Positions 15,283 through 23,825 of a DNA stretch of 64,000 bases are shown here, piece by piece. The notes below the pieces were generated by a model, which saw only the letters and a list, made by a program, of their open reading frames with translations, made no database searches and had not been told where the DNA came from. The translations under genes were made by a program, and so were the position numbers. How positions within the stretch are numbered: position 1 is the first letter of the stretch; each line of letters starts with the position of its first letter. The DNA is from JBECKX01 sp964468475 (lineage in GTDB: Bacteria > Zixibacteria > MSB-5A5 > CAIYYT01): NCBI GenBank assembly GCA_964468475.1, contig CAYXUL010000002.1, forward strand, positions 1-64,000, given 5' to 3'.

Positions 15283-17034
15283 ATGAGATTAGAAGCAAAC
15301 TTGAGTAGACGCATAGAGGTCGTGTCGGCGGTGTTGCTGCTCTTTGCCTTTGGGTCAGGTCATGCGGCAGAACAAGCGAAAAAGCAGCCGCTGCTCAACG
15401 CGATGAAGACAGAATTGGATCGATCCGTGGGCGCGCTTACTAACGCCGATACGATTCCAATGTACTTTCTCAGTTACCATGTCGTTGATTCGCGCCAGCA
15501 GAATGTCGAGGCCAGCTACGGCGCGATCGTCAAGACGAGCGATAATCGTGATCGTACCCTTGATGTCGACCTGAGAGTCGGTGACTACAATCTCGACAAC
15601 ACTCGCGAAATCAGAGGCGGGTTCGGATTCGACATGAGTTTCGATGCGGCGCCACAACTGCCTCTGGGAGATGACCAGAAAGCGATTCGCGAAGTAATCT
15701 GGGATGCGACCGACAAAGACTACAAGGCTGCCATCGAACGCTACGCGAAGATCAAAACCAACGTGCAGGTAATGGTCGAGCGCGAGGATACCTCAGCGGA
15801 TTTCTCGAAGGAAGTTCCCAATGTCTACATCGGTAAGACGGTCGGCATCGATCTCGATACTGCCGCCTGGTCTCAGCGATTGCGTGCCTATAGCGAAGTC
15901 TTCAAAGAGTATCCGTTTGTTGAAACTTCAAGTGTGAGAGTGGTGCACACCGACGATAACCGCTACTTTGTCTCAAGTGAGGGCTCCGAAATCCAGGAGG
16001 GCCAGTCCTATTCACGGCTTTTCATCAGTTGTTCCGGAACCTGTGACGATGGCATGCGCATCAATCGCTTCGAGAGCTTTGATGCCGAAACCCCTGACGG
16101 CCTGCCGGGCGATGAGGTCATCTATGCGACGATTGACCGCTTGATCGGTGAGTTGAAAGCTCTGCTTCATGCTCCCCTGGCGGAACCGTACGCCGGGCCG
16201 GCGATCCTGGTCAATCGTGCCGCCGGAGTCTACTTCCACGAGATTTTCGGGCACCGAATTGAGGGGCACCGGCAGAAATCGGAAGTCGAGGGGCAGACTT
16301 TCGCCAAGAAAGTTGGGCAGCCGGTATTGCCCGACTTCATTGATGTTTATGATGACCCCACCATGCACGATTTCAAAGGCGAATTCCTGCGTGGCTACTA
16401 TCCCTATGATGATGAAGGCGTCAAATCGCAGCGCGTCACGGTCGTCAAGGATGGAGTCCTGAAGGAATTTCTCCTCTCACGCTCGCCGGTAGCCGGCTTC
16501 ACCAAGTCAAACGGTCACGGGCGCACGCAGGGCGGCCATGCGGTGGTATCGCGACAGGGTAACCTGATGGTCAAATCTACCAGGGAATACCCGTTTGATA
16601 CGCTGGTGGCGATGCTCAAGGATGAATGCCGCAAGCAGAACAAGCCTTACGGACTGATTTTCTATGATATCTCAGGTGGGTTCACGACCACCACGCGCTT
16701 CGGTCCCCAGTCATTCAAGGTGTTGCCGTTGCTGGTGTACAAGGTTTACACTGATGACCGTCCGATGGAACCGATTCGCGGCGTCGATATCGTCGGCACA
16801 CCCCTGTCAAGTTTTGCCAAGATCATCGCTACCGGAAACGACTATGACACGTTCAACGGCACCTGTGGCGCCGAATCGGGCTGGGTGCCTGTCTCTGCGA
16901 CCGCTCCCAGTGTACTGGTTTCGGAGATCGAGGTAGAAAAGAAATTCAAGGAGCAGGAGAAGCCGCCGATTTTGCCACCACCCTATGAACCTACAAAAAC
17001 CAGCGACGCCGGTGAGACTGGAGGTGCGAAATGA
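15283..17034 (+). CDS. exported TldD-like metalloprotease (HExxxH present)
   Basis: A 583-residue TldD/PmbA-superfamily protein with a cleavable-looking signal peptide ending near GSGHA (residue 27-28). The zinc motif is intact: His319-Glu320-Ile-Phe-Gly-His324 in YFHEIFGHRIEGH, after GPAILVNRAAGV. The C-terminal beta domain includes the family stretches 'GNLMVKSTREYPFDTLVAMLK' and YGLIFYDISGGFTTT. Classical TldD/TldE pairs are cytoplasmic and cleave modified peptides such as microcin B17 or assist CcdA degradation; a secretory signal on this copy implies periplasmic or extracellular action. A GGAG lies ten bases before the ATG. The stop overlaps the ATG of the next gene (ATGA, 17031-17034), so the pair is co-translated. 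Confidence 0.88.
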   Translation: MRLEANLSRRIEVVSAVLLLFAFGSGHAAEQAKKQPLLNAMKTELDRSVGALTNADTIPMYFLSYHVVDSRQQNVEASYGAIVKTSDNRDRTLDVDLRVGDYNLDNTREIRGGFGFDMSFDAAPQLPLGDDQKAIREVIWDATDKDYKAAIERYAKIKTNVQVMVEREDTSADFSKEVPNVYIGKTVGIDLDTAAWSQRLRAYSEVFKEYPFVETSSVRVVHTDDNRYFVSSEGSEIQEGQSYSRLFISCSGTCDDGMRINRFESFDAETPDGLPGDEVIYATIDRLIGELKALLHAPLAEPYAGPAILVNRAAGVYFHEIFGHRIEGHRQKSEVEGQTFAKKVGQPVLPDFIDVYDDPTMHDFKGEFLRGYYPYDDEGVKSQRVTVVKDGVLKEFLLSRSPVAGFTKSNGHGRTQGGHAVVSRQGNLMVKSTREYPFDTLVAMLKDECRKQNKPYGLIFYDISGGFTTTTRFGPQSFKVLPLLVYKVYTDDRPMEPIRGVDIVGTPLSSFAKIIATGNDYDTFNGTCGAESGWVPVSATAPSVLVSEIEVEKKFKEQEKPPILPPPYEPTKTSDAGETGGAK

Positions 17035-18749
17035 GAAAGCTGACTACCACAGTGACAATCGCACTGCTGTCATCGTTCATCGCAGCTCCGGCACTGTTTG
17101 CGGCCGAGCCCAATGAAATGCTCTTTAGGGTGATGCATGACGAACTTGACCGCAATATGAATAAACTGGTGATGCCGGGTCTGGAGCGCCCCTACTATCT
17201 CGCCTACACCATCGATGACTTCCAGCAGCTTGACATAACCGCCACACTGGGCGAACTGGAAAGCTCGCAGTTTCAGCGCGGGCGATATCTCACCACTGAT
17301 TTGCGGGTTGGTAGCTGGGATCTCGACAACTCCAATTTTGTTTCGGGGTTCTCCGGTTTTGGACCGGCATATACTTCGCTTCCGATCGACAACAACTATG
17401 ATGCGATTCGTAACAAGATATATTTGCAGACCGACCGCGTTTACAAAGGCGCCGTCGAGTCACTTGCCAAGAAACGCGCCTATCTGCAAAACCAGGTAAT
17501 GACTGATCGCCCGGCGGACCATATCAAATTCGCGCCCAATACCTATATCGATAAGGCAGAGACGTTTGATATTGATCCGGACTTCTTCAAAGGATTAGCG
17601 CGGGACATAACCAGAGTTTTCCTGAATTATCCTGAAATAATCAGCTCCAACTTGAAAGTCACCGCGTCGGTAGTCAACCAGTACACGCTCAATTCTACCG
17701 ACACCAAGGCGCTGAAGGGTGATCGCATTTATGGGTTCCAGTTGTCGATGGAAGGTCGCAGCAAGGATGGTGAGGAGCTTTCCGACGAAGGCCGAATTGT
17801 AGTTACTGACCTGGCCAAATTGCCGACCCATGATGAGATGGTGCAGTGGGCCGAAGAGAACGCTCGCAAAATGCAGTCATTGATTAACGGTGATACGCTG
17901 GAGGATTATATCGGACCGGTGCTGTTTGTTGATGACGCGGTCGGCGAATTCTTCCGGCAGCTCTTTGCGAAGAATATTTCCAATATACCCTCCCCTATCT
18001 TCGAGAGCAGCCGATTCGGCGGTGATGCTTCCGCCTTTGCGAACAAACTTCGGCGCCGCGTCCTGCCGAATTCCTTTAACGTCTTCAACGATCCGACAAT
18101 GCCGAAACTTGGTAATACCCCACTGCTGGGATCCTACGAAGTCGATGATGTCGGTGCGCCGGCGAAGAGAACGCAACTGGTGAAGGACGGCAAGCTGGTC
18201 AGTTTCCTGATTGGTGATACCCCCACGAAGAAGATTCAGGAGCCCACCGGCAGCGCGCGCGGATCGGTTGGCGGTGGAATCAGTGCTAAGCCGGGAAATT
18301 TGATTTTTGAATCCACTGGCACTAAGTCGCTTGACGATTTGAAGAAGAGTCTTGTCGCAATGGCGAAAGATGTCGACCTCGATTACGGCCTCGTGATCAC
18401 GCGGCTGCGCGACCTCAACTCACAAACACCGTCGTTCGGTGGTATGGGGGGACGTGGCAGCAGAGATGAACTGACAGTGCCCTTTGAGGCGTACAAGCTG
18501 TACGCTGATGGCCACATGGAGCCGGTGCGTGGCATGGAATTCAATGACGTCTCGGTAAGGGTGCTGCGGGACATCATCGAGGTTGGCAACAAACCATATG
18601 TCTACAATTACCTGATCGGTAATGACTATGAAATGCCGGCAACCATTGTGGCACCGCCGATCCTGGTCGAAGAGATGGAGTTGAAACACTCCGAGCAGAA
18701 AGTGAAAAAGCCGCCGGTGCTGCCTTCACCGCTGGCAAAGACAGATTAA
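17031..18749 (+). CDS. exported TldE-like partner lacking the zinc motif
   Basis: A 572-residue paralogue of the preceding protein with its own signal peptide (ALLSSFIAAPALFAA). The overall layout is the same, including LTTDLRVGSWDLDN (versus LDVDLRVGDYNLDN upstream) and GPVLFVDDAVGEFF aligned with GPAILVNRAAGVYF. The HExxxH site is replaced: R-Q-L-F-A-K stands where H-E-I-F-G-H is in the partner, so all three key residues are lost. This is the TldD/TldE logic, where TldE is a non-catalytic partner that shapes the substrate cavity. Both partners being exported is unusual. Both C-termini end in proline-rich tails (KPPVLPSPLAKTD here, PPILPPPYEPTKT in the partner). Confidence 0.87.
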   Translation: MRKLTTTVTIALLSSFIAAPALFAAEPNEMLFRVMHDELDRNMNKLVMPGLERPYYLAYTIDDFQQLDITATLGELESSQFQRGRYLTTDLRVGSWDLDNSNFVSGFSGFGPAYTSLPIDNNYDAIRNKIYLQTDRVYKGAVESLAKKRAYLQNQVMTDRPADHIKFAPNTYIDKAETFDIDPDFFKGLARDITRVFLNYPEIISSNLKVTASVVNQYTLNSTDTKALKGDRIYGFQLSMEGRSKDGEELSDEGRIVVTDLAKLPTHDEMVQWAEENARKMQSLINGDTLEDYIGPVLFVDDAVGEFFRQLFAKNISNIPSPIFESSRFGGDASAFANKLRRRVLPNSFNVFNDPTMPKLGNTPLLGSYEVDDVGAPAKRTQLVKDGKLVSFLIGDTPTKKIQEPTGSARGSVGGGISAKPGNLIFESTGTKSLDDLKKSLVAMAKDVDLDYGLVITRLRDLNSQTPSFGGMGGRGSRDELTVPFEAYKLYADGHMEPVRGMEFNDVSVRVLRDIIEVGNKPYVYNYLIGNDYEMPATIVAPPILVEEMELKHSEQKVKKPPVLPSPLAKTD

Positions 18750-18948
18750 AGCAGGCAAGGCTGCAACTGCCTGTTCGACCGATTTTCACGGCAGGTCATA
18801 TACCGCCCAAGAGCTATGTGACCTGCCGCAGCTTATCTCAACCGGCATTCTCGCTGCCCCTCAAGGAATCCTCAAAACCGGCCGACATTTGACATTAAAA
18901 CCGCTTTTTTGCGCAGAATTGGCCTTTCAATCGGCGGGAGAGCAGGAA

Positions 18949-19878
18949 ATGTCCGGCGATATAACATTCGATACGTCAACGACGATCCAGACCGGCGGGG
19001 ACAGCAACCAGGTATCAACGCGCGAGTTGCCGTTGCTGGTTGTCATGCACGGTTCACTGCTCGGGATGACCTACCCGATCGGTGAGAAGCCGCTGGTGAT
19101 TGGCAGATCCTCTCAATGTGGCGTTCCCCTTGACGATGACAACGCCAGCCGGCAACATGCCCAGCTCGAACGCGATGGTGACCACATTACTCTACGCGAT
19201 ATGGGGTCAACCAACGGCACTTATGTCAACGCTGAGAAGGTGAAAGAAATTGTGCTGGAAGACGGCGACTTGATCCAGGTGGGCGGTTCTCTTTTCAAGT
19301 TTCTGCGTTCCTCCGCGGTCGAGAGTAAGTTTTTCGGCCAGATGTACGCCCTGGCGACAACCGATTTCCTCACCGGGATTTTCAACCGCCAGCATATCAT
19401 CAGCAAACTGGAGCAGGAATTCGCCCGCGCCCTGCGCTACCAGCGTCCCCTGGCGGTGATATTGTACGACATCGACCGGTTCAAACAGATCAACGATAAG
19501 CTGGGACACCTCGCCGGTGATCAACTCCTGATGGATTCAGCCAGATTGGTGACGGAGAGTATCCGCAAACACGACATCTTTGGGCGCCTGGGAGGCGATG
19601 AGTTTCTCATCATCTGTCCCGAGACGCCGGCAGAGCAGGTAATGACCATGGCAGAACGCCTGACCCGACTGCTCAATAAATCTCATTTCCGGCTGAAAGA
19701 GCGAGCGATCATGTACTCCATCAGCGCCGGCCTTGCCGGTCTGGGAGATAAAGCCCGTTCGCCGGCGGATCTGCTGAGGCTGGCTGATAGGGCGCTTTAC
19801 CAGTCTAAGGAACGCGGCGGCAACGGCGTAACACTACTTGAAAGTTCGCACGCTGAAGCATCGGAGAAAGAATCGTAG
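18949..19878 (+). CDS. FHA-GGDEF diguanylate cyclase
   Basis: The ATG at 18949 follows GGAGAGCAGGAA and gives 309 residues; a longer frame upstream lacks a ribosome binding site. An FHA domain (about 30-120) shows LVIGRSSQCGVPL, NASRQHAQL and STNGTYVN, the phosphothreonine-peptide pocket. A GGDEF domain follows (about 135-300) with YDIDRFKQINDKLGHLAGD, and an intact catalytic loop GGDEF at residues 215-219. The product-inhibition I-site RxxD is present five residues before it (Arg206-Lys-His-Asp209). The enzyme should make cyclic di-GMP from GTP under control of a Ser/Thr-kinase signal read by FHA, with feedback inhibition. No membrane segment is seen, so it is cytosolic. No kinase or PilZ gene lies beside it. 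Confidence 0.93.
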   Translation: MSGDITFDTSTTIQTGGDSNQVSTRELPLLVVMHGSLLGMTYPIGEKPLVIGRSSQCGVPLDDDNASRQHAQLERDGDHITLRDMGSTNGTYVNAEKVKEIVLEDGDLIQVGGSLFKFLRSSAVESKFFGQMYALATTDFLTGIFNRQHIISKLEQEFARALRYQRPLAVILYDIDRFKQINDKLGHLAGDQLLMDSARLVTESIRKHDIFGRLGGDEFLIICPETPAEQVMTMAERLTRLLNKSHFRLKERAIMYSISAGLAGLGDKARSPADLLRLADRALYQSKERGGNGVTLLESSHAEASEKES

Positions 19879-19917
19879 TCGGTAAGCAGAAATTCTCGCA
19901 GCGCGCAGGAAAAATTT

Positions 19918-19946
19918 CTTTACGGCGCCGAAGATAGCCCTATATT
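19918..19946 (+). promoter_or_regulatory. candidate promoter upstream of the small ORF and tRNA-Asn
   Basis: CTTTAC (19918-19923), a 17-base spacer and TATATT (19941-19946). It lies about 45 bases before the 35-codon ORF and could also serve the tRNA gene. Confidence 0.35.
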
Positions 19947-19995
19947 GTCAAGGTATTACCTGATCTCTTCATGTTCAATTGAGGTGAGTTTGTTC

Positions 19996-20103
19996 ATGAC
20001 AAAGCAGAACAGCCCCTATATCTACAACTTCTTCAATTACTATAATTTCTACAATAACAGCAATAATTGTGGAAATCGTAATAATTACATGGTGATCAGG
20101 TAG
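19996..20103 (+). CDS. 35-residue Asn/Tyr-rich small ORF, unknown
   Basis: The ORF begins ATG ACA AAG CAG and ends TAG at 20101. Of 35 residues 12 are Asn and 6 are Tyr, with segments such as YIYNFFNYYNFYNNSNN. A GAGGTGAG lies upstream, a little far (about ten bases) from the ATG, and a promoter-like pair sits before that. I do not recognise it. The composition is unlike neighbouring genes and unlike random translation of ~53% GC DNA. It could be a microprotein, a leader peptide, or a chance frame in an AT-rich leader of the tRNA transcript. Confidence 0.35.
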   Translation: MTKQNSPYIYNFFNYYNFYNNSNNCGNRNNYMVIR

Positions 20104-20138
20104 CCCTCCCCACCTTCTCATTTTCGACAAATTGAAAT

Positions 20139-20211
20139 TGGGGTGTAGCTCAGCTGGCAGAGCGGCTCCCTGTTAAGGAGATGGTCGCAGGTTCGATCCC
20201 TGCCACCCCAG
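20139..20211 (+). tRNA. tRNA-Asn (anticodon GTT)
   Basis: A complete cloverleaf of 73 bases. Acceptor TGGGGTG pairs with CACCCCA, D-stem GCTC/GAGC, anticodon loop CTGTTAA with GTT at 20172-20174, T-stem GCAGG/CCTGC around TTCGATC. The discriminator base is G and no CCA is encoded. The anticodon stem has one G-A mismatch at its outer pair. Confidence 0.95.
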
Positions 20212-20442
20212 TTTATTACCTGAACACCGATAACAAACAGAAACCAGTCGGACGCGGTGGATGAAAAACGCCGGCACGAGTCCCTTCGTGAGGGCATTCG
20301 TTGTCAGGTCAGGAAAGGATTCCCGACCGCGCAAGTACAATTGTGAGCGGCAGTCGTCCTCACCTGCCGCGTTGTCATCCCGCCAGACGAGGACGGCTGG
20401 GCGGGCACGCCTGAGATGAACATCGCGCGCTTAAAGCCGCAA

Positions 20443-21927
20443 TTACAGCGCCGCCAGCGCCTTGTAGGCGTGCATGCGGGCGAAGCTCTGCTGCATACTG
20501 TTCAGAACGTTGGCATTGTAGGCGCGTTCGAGATATTCCTTCGCCTTGGCGGAATTCCCCTTCCCCTCCTGTGCCTCCGCCAGCAGGTAGACATTGTACG
20601 GATTCTGCAGGTTGGTATCATTCAGTTGCGAGATCGCCTTGTCCCAGTCTTTCTTCTGCAGGGCAATGATCGCGCCAAGTTGGTGAGCAGCCCAGGTCTG
20701 GAATTGATTGTGGTTCTTGGTAGCAGCAGCCAAATACTGATCGTAATGTTTCTGGGCTTCTTCGAGATTCCCCTGCATCGCCGCTACGCGTCCCATATCA
20801 TAATGGTGATTCAGCCGATTATTGTCAATCTGCGACGCATTAACGTTGGGGGCCTTCTCGAACAGTGCCACCGATTCCTTGAACTTCTCGGCTGCGGACT
20901 TGTAGTCGCCCATCTCATAGTAGATATTTCCCATCAAGTTGACATCACCCGAAGCTGCCGTTAAGTCGTTGTGCTCGTCAGCTACGGCACGTTCCCGCTC
21001 GATCGTCTGCAGTGCCTGCTTGAGATCGCCCTCATCAGCATACGACACCGCCATCGAAAACAGCGCAACACGTTTCTCGCCGGTCACCCTGGTCTCCTCA
21101 AAGCGCTTATTCAGGAGCGTGCGTGCTTCATCATGCCGCCCCAGGTAATTCAGATCTGTGGCGATTCCGGTGTAGGAATTATTGAAATTGGGATCCTGTG
21201 CCAGCGCCTTGCGATATTGCTCAATCGATTCGTCGTATCGACCCATTTTCATCAAGAGTTCAGCGTAGGAATCATAAGGGTTGGGGTCGTCGGGAATCAG
21301 TTCGATGTATTTCTTGAAAGCGCGCTCCGCGTCGTCGAAACGACCGAGGAAGCGATAGGAGTAACCGAGCTGGTTGTAGATCTGGGTAAAATCAGAGTCG
21401 ATCTCTTGCGCCTGCTGATACTGTGTTATTGCCTTGCCGAAATTCTGCTGACCGAAATAGTAATTCCCCAGGCCGACATGTGCGCGAACGGAGTTGGGGT
21501 AAAGCTGCACCAGTTCCATCAGTAAGCGCTCCTGCTTGTGCGGCGCGCCGCTGATTCCCGCTTCGAAAGCATAGATGAGTTTTTGTTCACCATCGGAAAC
21601 GTCAGGTGCGGTCTTGACCGCCTCGCGAAGGCTGGTAAAGAATCCTTTCTGAGTAGGCTGCGCCTGCGCCAGCAGCAAGTGTGCCCACGCGAAATTGGAA
21701 TCGAGTTTAACTGCCTTCTGCAGAGGCTGGAATGAGGCTGTGAGCTTCAGTTTCTCCTGCATATCGCGCGCCTGCAGGAAAAGCTGGCGCGCCTCGTCAT
21801 TCGAGGTCGTAATCGGTATGCTTCCCTGGGCAATAGTGGACGTTTCGCCCTGGCTGCAGGCAAGTAACCCCAGGGCATATACGAGCATCGCAATGGTCCA
21901 GAGAAGACCTCTTCGAAGATTACGCAT
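20443..21927 (-). CDS. TPR-repeat lipoprotein
   Basis: The ATG at 21927 (MRNLRRGLLW) has AAGGAA upstream and fits a lipoprotein signal with lipobox LLAC; the frame opens 18 bases earlier without a ribosome binding site. The 494-residue mature protein is nearly all tetratricopeptide repeats: clear units include YPNSVRAHVGLGNYYFGQQN, FTQIYNQLGYSYRFLGRFDD, PNPYDSYAELLMKMGRYDES, NFNNSYTGIATDLNYLGRHD and, later, LMGNIYYEMGDYKSAAEKF. Lipid-anchored TPR proteins act as scaffolds for envelope complexes. It shares the style of the two TPR-thioredoxin lipoproteins at 36-40 kb but has no thioredoxin domain. It stands alone. Confidence 0.85.
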   Translation of the reverse strand: MRNLRRGLLWTIAMLVYALGLLACSQGETSTIAQGSIPITTSNDEARQLFLQARDMQEKLKLTASFQPLQKAVKLDSNFAWAHLLLAQAQPTQKGFFTSLREAVKTAPDVSDGEQKLIYAFEAGISGAPHKQERLLMELVQLYPNSVRAHVGLGNYYFGQQNFGKAITQYQQAQEIDSDFTQIYNQLGYSYRFLGRFDDAERAFKKYIELIPDDPNPYDSYAELLMKMGRYDESIEQYRKALAQDPNFNNSYTGIATDLNYLGRHDEARTLLNKRFEETRVTGEKRVALFSMAVSYADEGDLKQALQTIERERAVADEHNDLTAASGDVNLMGNIYYEMGDYKSAAEKFKESVALFEKAPNVNASQIDNNRLNHHYDMGRVAAMQGNLEEAQKHYDQYLAAATKNHNQFQTWAAHQLGAIIALQKKDWDKAISQLNDTNLQNPYNVYLLAEAQEGKGNSAKAKEYLERAYNANVLNSMQQSFARMHAYKALAAL

Positions 21928-22155
21928 ACTTATCGTTCCTTCCATTTATGCCGAAGTCTTGTTTTTTCGAAATTGAGCTTGAGCTGTCCTTCCAGGGGCT
22001 GCCTGGATTCATAAGGCATTTGCCCGGACCTCCAATAGGCAGACGCACAATATCCCCTGTACAGAAATTCTCTACGTGGTTAATTCGTGAATGTTACGAG
22101 CTACCTCGTGAATTGCAGCGACCGAACGGGTTACAGCGGATGCTAAGTTGAGGTT

Positions 22156-22692
22156 TCATCGAGAAAGCTTACGGATCATCCGCAGGATTGATTTCTCGTG
22201 AGTGAAGTTGAGAATATCGCCGATCCTGACCCAGCGAACCTCATGAGATTCTGAACTGGAGATCGGGACACTGTCTGAGTCGACCGTGAACAGAAAGCGA
22301 ATATCGTAGTGAAGGTGCTCCGGGACTTCGCGGTAAGGGGGAATTGTGTGTATGTCGAGATCGAAGATATCGCGCTGAACAGGCCACAGATTATCCAGAC
22401 CTGTTTCTTCTTCGGCTTCTCGCAACGCGACGTGATACACATCGGGTTCACCGTCGGCGTGACCACCCGGTTGCAGCCACATTCCCAACTTCTTGTGAAG
22501 GACTAAGACTATCTGCTGTCTCATCGGGTCGGTGATGAGCGCCGAACCGGTGATGTGCCCGCTGCTCAATGAGCGCTCAAAGCAGTCGGGATTTGTTGTC
22601 ACGAACTCTACGAGACGTGATCTGGTCGTGCGCTGGTGCTCATCAGCGGGGTGATAGCCGTCGAGAAGAGAAAGAAGTGGTTGGCGGTGCAT
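22156..22692 (-). CDS. Nudix hydrolase
   Basis: A 178-residue Nudix protein. The metal-binding core REAEEETGL (R-E-x-x-E-E-x-G) is intact. The first Glu of the box is shifted: the sequence reads GGHADGEPDVYHVALRE, with Pro at the canonical Glu position and Glu one residue earlier. The PGGH beginning resembles the NUDT-like group that handles nucleoside or sugar diphosphates. An N-terminal stretch of about 45 residues precedes the fold and a short C-terminal helix follows. Substrate is not predictable. The ribosome binding site is weak. Its neighbours on both sides are separated by more than 190 bases, so it is likely monocistronic. Confidence 0.88.
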   Translation of the reverse strand: MHRQPLLSLLDGYHPADEHQRTTRSRLVEFVTTNPDCFERSLSSGHITGSALITDPMRQQIVLVLHKKLGMWLQPGGHADGEPDVYHVALREAEEETGLDNLWPVQRDIFDLDIHTIPPYREVPEHLHYDIRFLFTVDSDSVPISSSESHEVRWVRIGDILNFTHEKSILRMIRKLSR

Positions 22693-22886
22693 GGGATGAT
22701 TACGGCAGAGTCTCTATTTGAAAGAGGTACTGAGTTTCAATCTAATTCAACTCTTCTTAGCAAGAGCGAGGAAGGTTGTCAAGTTAGAATGTCTGGCGGA
22801 TGTAGTAGGGGCGAGGCTTGACCTCGCCCGAGGTCGGAATTATGTCTCTGATCAATCGCGGGCGGCCGCAAGGGTCGCCCCTACGG
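22693..22886. repeat. inverted GTAGGGGC-type repeat
   Basis: No gene is seen. TAGGGGC (22806-22812) and GCCCCTA (22877-22883) bound an element with internal GGCGAGGCTTGACCTCGCCC and GGGCGGCCGCAAGGGTCGCCC hairpins. The same outer motif occurs near 4618-4651 and 23815. Confidence 0.55.
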
Positions 22887-23612
22887 TTAATTCACCACAC
22901 ATCCCGGCAGCGGCGCGGGACCACCACCGAAGATATAGTTGATCAGATACACCGCATCGGCAATGGAGATACCGCAGCTTTGGTCGGCATCGGCAGCATT
23001 GAGATCGTATGGCGGGCAGCCACCACCAAAGATATAGTTTACTATGAAGACAGCGTCGGCGATGGAGACATGTCCGGAAGCGTTAGCATCCGCCGGTGAC
23101 AGTACCAGTGTATCAGGTATGGACGAGTTCCACCCCACTTCCTGGTATCCCGGGATCCAGGCTGTGAAGATAGTCGTTATAAACACCAGGCCGTTTCCGA
23201 GCGGCATTAGATAGTAATCATCCCCGAACGAAGCGCGAAAGATCAAGTCAGCAAAGTTGCCGGAACCGCTAGGGACAAATCCACCTGTAGCATTAGTAGC
23301 AATAAACGCGACATAGGTGCTTTCCGGACCGCCGTCAAAGTAGTAATTCATGTCGGCCCAGAGCCCCTTCATTTCAATTCCAACCAGACTTATGTTGGGA
23401 GAATATTCGATCGACAGTTTTGCGATGTAGGCATAATTGTTGAATGTGGCGAGATACAGGGGAAGCCGGAGTTCGACACTGCCATCGCAGTCAACTACTG
23501 ATTCAACGGCAGGAAGCGAGCTAAGTGAATCAGATTCGTCAAATGGCTGTGCAACTGAGGACAGGAAGCCGGTGGCAACGATGAACAAGACACTCAGAAG
23601 GAACTTCCCCAT
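22887..23612 (-). CDS. exported protein with cohesin-like beta domain and dockerin-like repeats
   Basis: A 241-residue secreted protein: signal peptide (LLSVLFIVATGFLSSVAQ), a beta-sandwich of about 140 residues that resembles cohesin-type or carbohydrate-binding modules (LRLPLYLATFNNYAYIAKLS), and two C-terminal type I dockerin-like repeats. The repeats read DANASGHVSIADAVFIVNYI and DADQSCGISIADAVYLINYI, each followed by FGGG; Asp/Asn positions match the EF-hand-like calcium loop. Dockerins bind cohesins in cellulosomes, but in this lineage they are common on surface proteins with no cellulosome. No scaffoldin is in the window. The gene lies downstream of rng but 214 bases away, across a repeat-rich stretch. 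Confidence 0.78.
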   Translation of the reverse strand: MGKFLLSVLFIVATGFLSSVAQPFDESDSLSSLPAVESVVDCDGSVELRLPLYLATFNNYAYIAKLSIEYSPNISLVGIEMKGLWADMNYYFDGGPESTYVAFIATNATGGFVPSGSGNFADLIFRASFGDDYYLMPLGNGLVFITTIFTAWIPGYQEVGWNSSIPDTLVLSPADANASGHVSIADAVFIVNYIFGGGCPPYDLNAADADQSCGISIADAVYLINYIFGGGPAPLPGCVVN

Positions 23613-23825
23613 ATAGACCTGCCTCCTTCGCCCTCGTTGGCGCTTACTGCGTTCTCTCCGTCATATAGACATTATAGTCCAGGGAGGGGGGTAGCAAGGG
23701 GTATTTCGCAAGAAAAACGCGGCACACCGCCTGCTCGTCGGGGCGAGGGAGGTGCGCCGCGCACGTCGTTTCTTTCGCGCCTGCGGCGCGACCGGGTGTC
23801 CCGATTTATCGGGACGCCCCTACGC
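23613..23825. repeat. GC-rich intergenic hairpins
   Basis: No gene is seen. The stretch holds TGTCCCGATTTATCGGGACG (about 23797-23816) and CGCGCCTGCGGCGCG (about 23778-23792), and ends in GCCCCTAC, the same motif as the inverted repeats elsewhere. Confidence 0.45.

Noticed and set aside
20416..20964. A 182-codon plus-strand frame (and several others up to 22151)
   Set aside because: These overlap the TPR lipoprotein gene on the minus strand; the TPR pattern is unambiguous and the plus frames show no family features.
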